A stretch of 7,317 nt of DNA from an uncultured Oscillospiraceae bacterium (GTDB taxonomy: Bacteria > Bacillota > Clostridia > Oscillospirales > Oscillospiraceae), in the NCBI GenBank assembly GCA_934533005.1, contig CAKTBC010000090.1:1-7317 (forward strand). The letters run 5' to 3'. Under the pieces are notes generated by a model. It was not told the origin of the DNA. It searched no databases and saw nothing but the letters and a program-made list of their open reading frames with translations. The first letter of the stretch is position 1. Each line of letters begins with the position of its first letter. Positions 6,240 to 7,317 of this stretch are shown here, in pieces. The position numbers were made by a program, and so were the translations under genes.

Positions 6240-6300
6240 CCTGGGCAATACCGGAAACAGGAAAAGGCCCCCGGCATCTGCATGAAGCAAGTGCCGGTGA

Positions 6301-6598
6301 CTGTGCGCCTTGCGGATAGGGGCGGGGCTCTGCTCCGCCTTGTAAATGGAAAGCAGCACATGAACATGGTTTGGCATGATCACATGACGTTCGAGCCTTA
6401 TAGAGTAACGCTCTTCCGGAAGCAAAAGCTGTTTTTCGCAGATTTGGCCGATGTTTGAGAGAATGATATATTCTTCGTGAATCGTGGAGAGAATCTGTTG
6501 CCGGTTTTTGGTGCAAACTGTCAGGAATAAGCACCGGGCAGGGAATAGTCAAACTCACGCGGCCGCATATTGTGGCGTGTTTTCCAATGGCCCTGCAT
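6301..6598 (-). pseudogene. IS200-like / REP-associated tyrosine transposase remnant (Y1_Tnp)
   Basis: From an ATG at 6598 (or 6568) the minus strand reads MRPREFDYSLPGAY. After a one-base deletion near 6526 it continues FLTVCTKNRQQILSTIHEEY, then IGQICEKQLLLPEERYSIRL and RHVIMPNHVHVLLSIYK. The pattern DYSLPGAYFLT and the HVH metal-binding motif (6360-6368) are signatures of the Y1 transposase fold, which cuts single-stranded DNA with a catalytic tyrosine. The C-terminal half carrying that tyrosine and the usual RNxxDY-like and NPxxW-like segments is not recognisable after about 6340. Downstream reading in the same frame, to 6051, is Arg/Ser-rich and looks out of frame. The gene is therefore frameshifted and truncated. 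No flanking REP partner was identified with confidence. Confidence 0.75.
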
Positions 6599-6765
6599 GG
6601 TATTCACTGTCCTAATCTATCCTGTTGATTGCAAGGATAAGTATAGCATGTCAACAGTCGGATATAATTTTATTCTGATCGATATAACCTGTACTCCGTG
6701 TTGTTGGCATCATATACCAAAAGCGCAAGAAAGCAAACCTTGGCGGTTTATGAAATATAAAACGA
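6599..6765. other. AT-richer intergenic spacer with no recognised gene
   Basis: Between the transposase remnant and the groEL terminator the DNA is visibly AT-richer than the genes. It contains TATAAT-like strings, such as 6663-6668, and a TTGACA on the minus strand (6654-6649), but none forms a promoter pair with acceptable spacing. No ORF with coding character and no tRNA-like fold was seen. Confidence 0.5.
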
Positions 6766-6793
6766 GGGCGGCATCGGAAATCCGATGCCGCCC
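6766..6793 (-). terminator. Rho-independent terminator of groEL
   Basis: A perfect 13-bp GC-rich stem, GGGCGGCATCGGA (6766-6778) with TCCGATGCCGCCC (6781-6793), encloses a two-base gap, effectively a four-base loop. On the minus strand it is followed by the T-rich run TCGTTTTATATTT. It begins 20 bases after the groEL stop codon, which is ideal for intrinsic termination. Confidence 0.9.
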
Positions 6794-6813
6794 CTTTGTG
6801 GGCTGTTTAATAA

Positions 6814-7317
6814 TCAGTACATTCCACCCATATCCGGCGCGGCGGGAGCCGGCGCGGGGGGTTCGGGGATGTTGACGACCATCGCCTCGGTGGTGAGGAC
6901 GGTGGAGGCGACGGAAGCGGCGTTCTCCAGCGCGCTGCGGCAGACCTTGGTCGGATCGACGATACCGGCGGCGATCATATCACAGTACTCTTCCTTCGCG
7001 GCGTCGAAGCCGTAGCCGGGGATCTCGGAGCCGCGGACCTGATTGAGAATCACGGCGCCCTCGAGACCGGCGTTCGCGGCGATCTGCATCAGCGGAGCCT
7101 GCAGAGCCTTGGCGATGATGGCAGCGCCCGTCTTTTCGTCGCCCTCGAGCTCGGTGACAACCTTCTCGGCAGCGAGGCCGGCCTGCACGTAAGCCGTGCC
7201 GCCGCCGGCGACGATGCCTTCCTCAACGGCGGCCTTCGTGGCGTTGAGAGCGTCTTCGACGCGGAGCTTCTTCTCCTTCATTTCGGCCTCGGTAGCCGCG
7301 CCGACCTTGATGACGGC
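6814..7317 (-). CDS. groEL: 60 kDa chaperonin GroEL, C-terminal part
   Basis: The last 167 codons of GroEL, entering from the right edge in frame. GroEL forms a double seven-subunit ring that folds cytosolic proteins with ATP and the GroES cap. The reading AVIKVGAATEAEMKEKKLRV matches the intermediate-domain segment near residue 380 of E. coli GroEL. It is followed by RVEDALNATKAAVEEGIVAGGGTAY, ALQAPLMQIA, a Y-G-F-D-A-A nucleotide-pocket segment, and IVDPTKVCRSALENAASVAS. The tail is Pro/Ala-rich and ends PDMGGMY with a single GGM unit instead of the long GGM repeat of E. coli. The ATG-like start at 7281 is internal (the conserved MKEKK), not the gene start. The N-terminal two thirds, and presumably groES, lie outside the window. 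A strong terminator follows. Confidence 0.97.
   Translation of the reverse strand, partial: AVIKVGAATEAEMKEKKLRVEDALNATKAAVEEGIVAGGGTAYVQAGLAAEKVVTELEGDEKTGAAIIAKALQAPLMQIAANAGLEGAVILNQVRGSEIPGYGFDAAKEEYCDMIAAGIVDPTKVCRSALENAASVASTVLTTEAMVVNIPEPPAPAPAAPDMGGMY

Noticed and set aside
6640..6654. Minus-strand promoter from TTGACA (6654-6649) and TATACT (6645-6640)
   Set aside because: The two boxes are only three bases apart, and no -10 exists at 16-18 bases from the perfect TTGACA.
6570..6875. Plus-strand 101-codon frame
   Set aside because: It runs through the groEL terminator into antisense groEL and has no ribosome site or coding character.
1..7317. CRISPR arrays, tRNA or rRNA genes
   Set aside because: No regularly spaced direct repeats, cloverleaf-like segments or rRNA signatures were seen on either strand.

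Overview
The window looks like a chromosome segment from a GC-rich, anaerobic, Clostridia-type Firmicute, probably an Oscillospiraceae-like gut bacterium. This is inferred from three things: strong G/C preference at third codon positions, AGGAG- or GGGG-type ribosome binding sites, and close resemblance of the proteins to that group (GroEL ending in GGMY, a short HhH-GPD glycosylase, an AdaA-type Ada). No taxonomic search could be run.

Layout. Positions 1-809 (minus) hold the N-terminal ~269 codons of an Ldh_2-family malate/L-lactate/ureidoglycolate-type dehydrogenase, cut by the window edge. It is divergent from recQ (1022-2866, plus), and both have recognisable promoters in the 810-1021 gap. 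Immediately after recQ lies a 267-bp structured element (2860-3126). It has a 16-bp terminal inverted repeat (15/16 matches) enclosing two long imperfect hairpins, and its left end contains the recQ stop codon. A hairpin terminator (3158-3196) then separates recQ from a convergent minus-strand operon.

That operon (5448 down to 3213) is a compact alkylation-damage repair unit. In transcription order it is an AdaA-like methylphosphotriester sensor/AraC regulator, an HhH-GPD 3-methyladenine glycosylase, an O6-alkylguanine methyltransferase, and a small HD-domain protein. Genes overlap or are separated by a few bases, so translational coupling is likely. By family knowledge, AdaA would sense methylated phosphates and activate transcription, while the glycosylase and methyltransferase remove N-alkyl and O6-alkyl lesions. 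RecQ next door adds a recombination/repair helicase. The HD protein has no established role in this pathway.

Upstream of adaA, 5445-6600 is a gene graveyard. It holds a frameshifted remnant whose last codons overlap the adaA start (ATGA), unrecognised coding-like fragments, and the N-terminal half of an IS200-like/REP-associated tyrosine transposase with its HVH motif, broken by a one-base deletion. Positions 6600-6765 are AT-richer and hold nothing I recognise. The window ends with the last 167 codons of groEL on the minus strand (6814-7317) and its strong terminator (6766-6793).

No tRNA, rRNA or CRISPR was seen. The items most worth following up are the two-arm hairpin element after recQ, the HD gene in the adaptive-response operon, the apparently shortened first HTH of AdaA, and the lost gene upstream of adaA.
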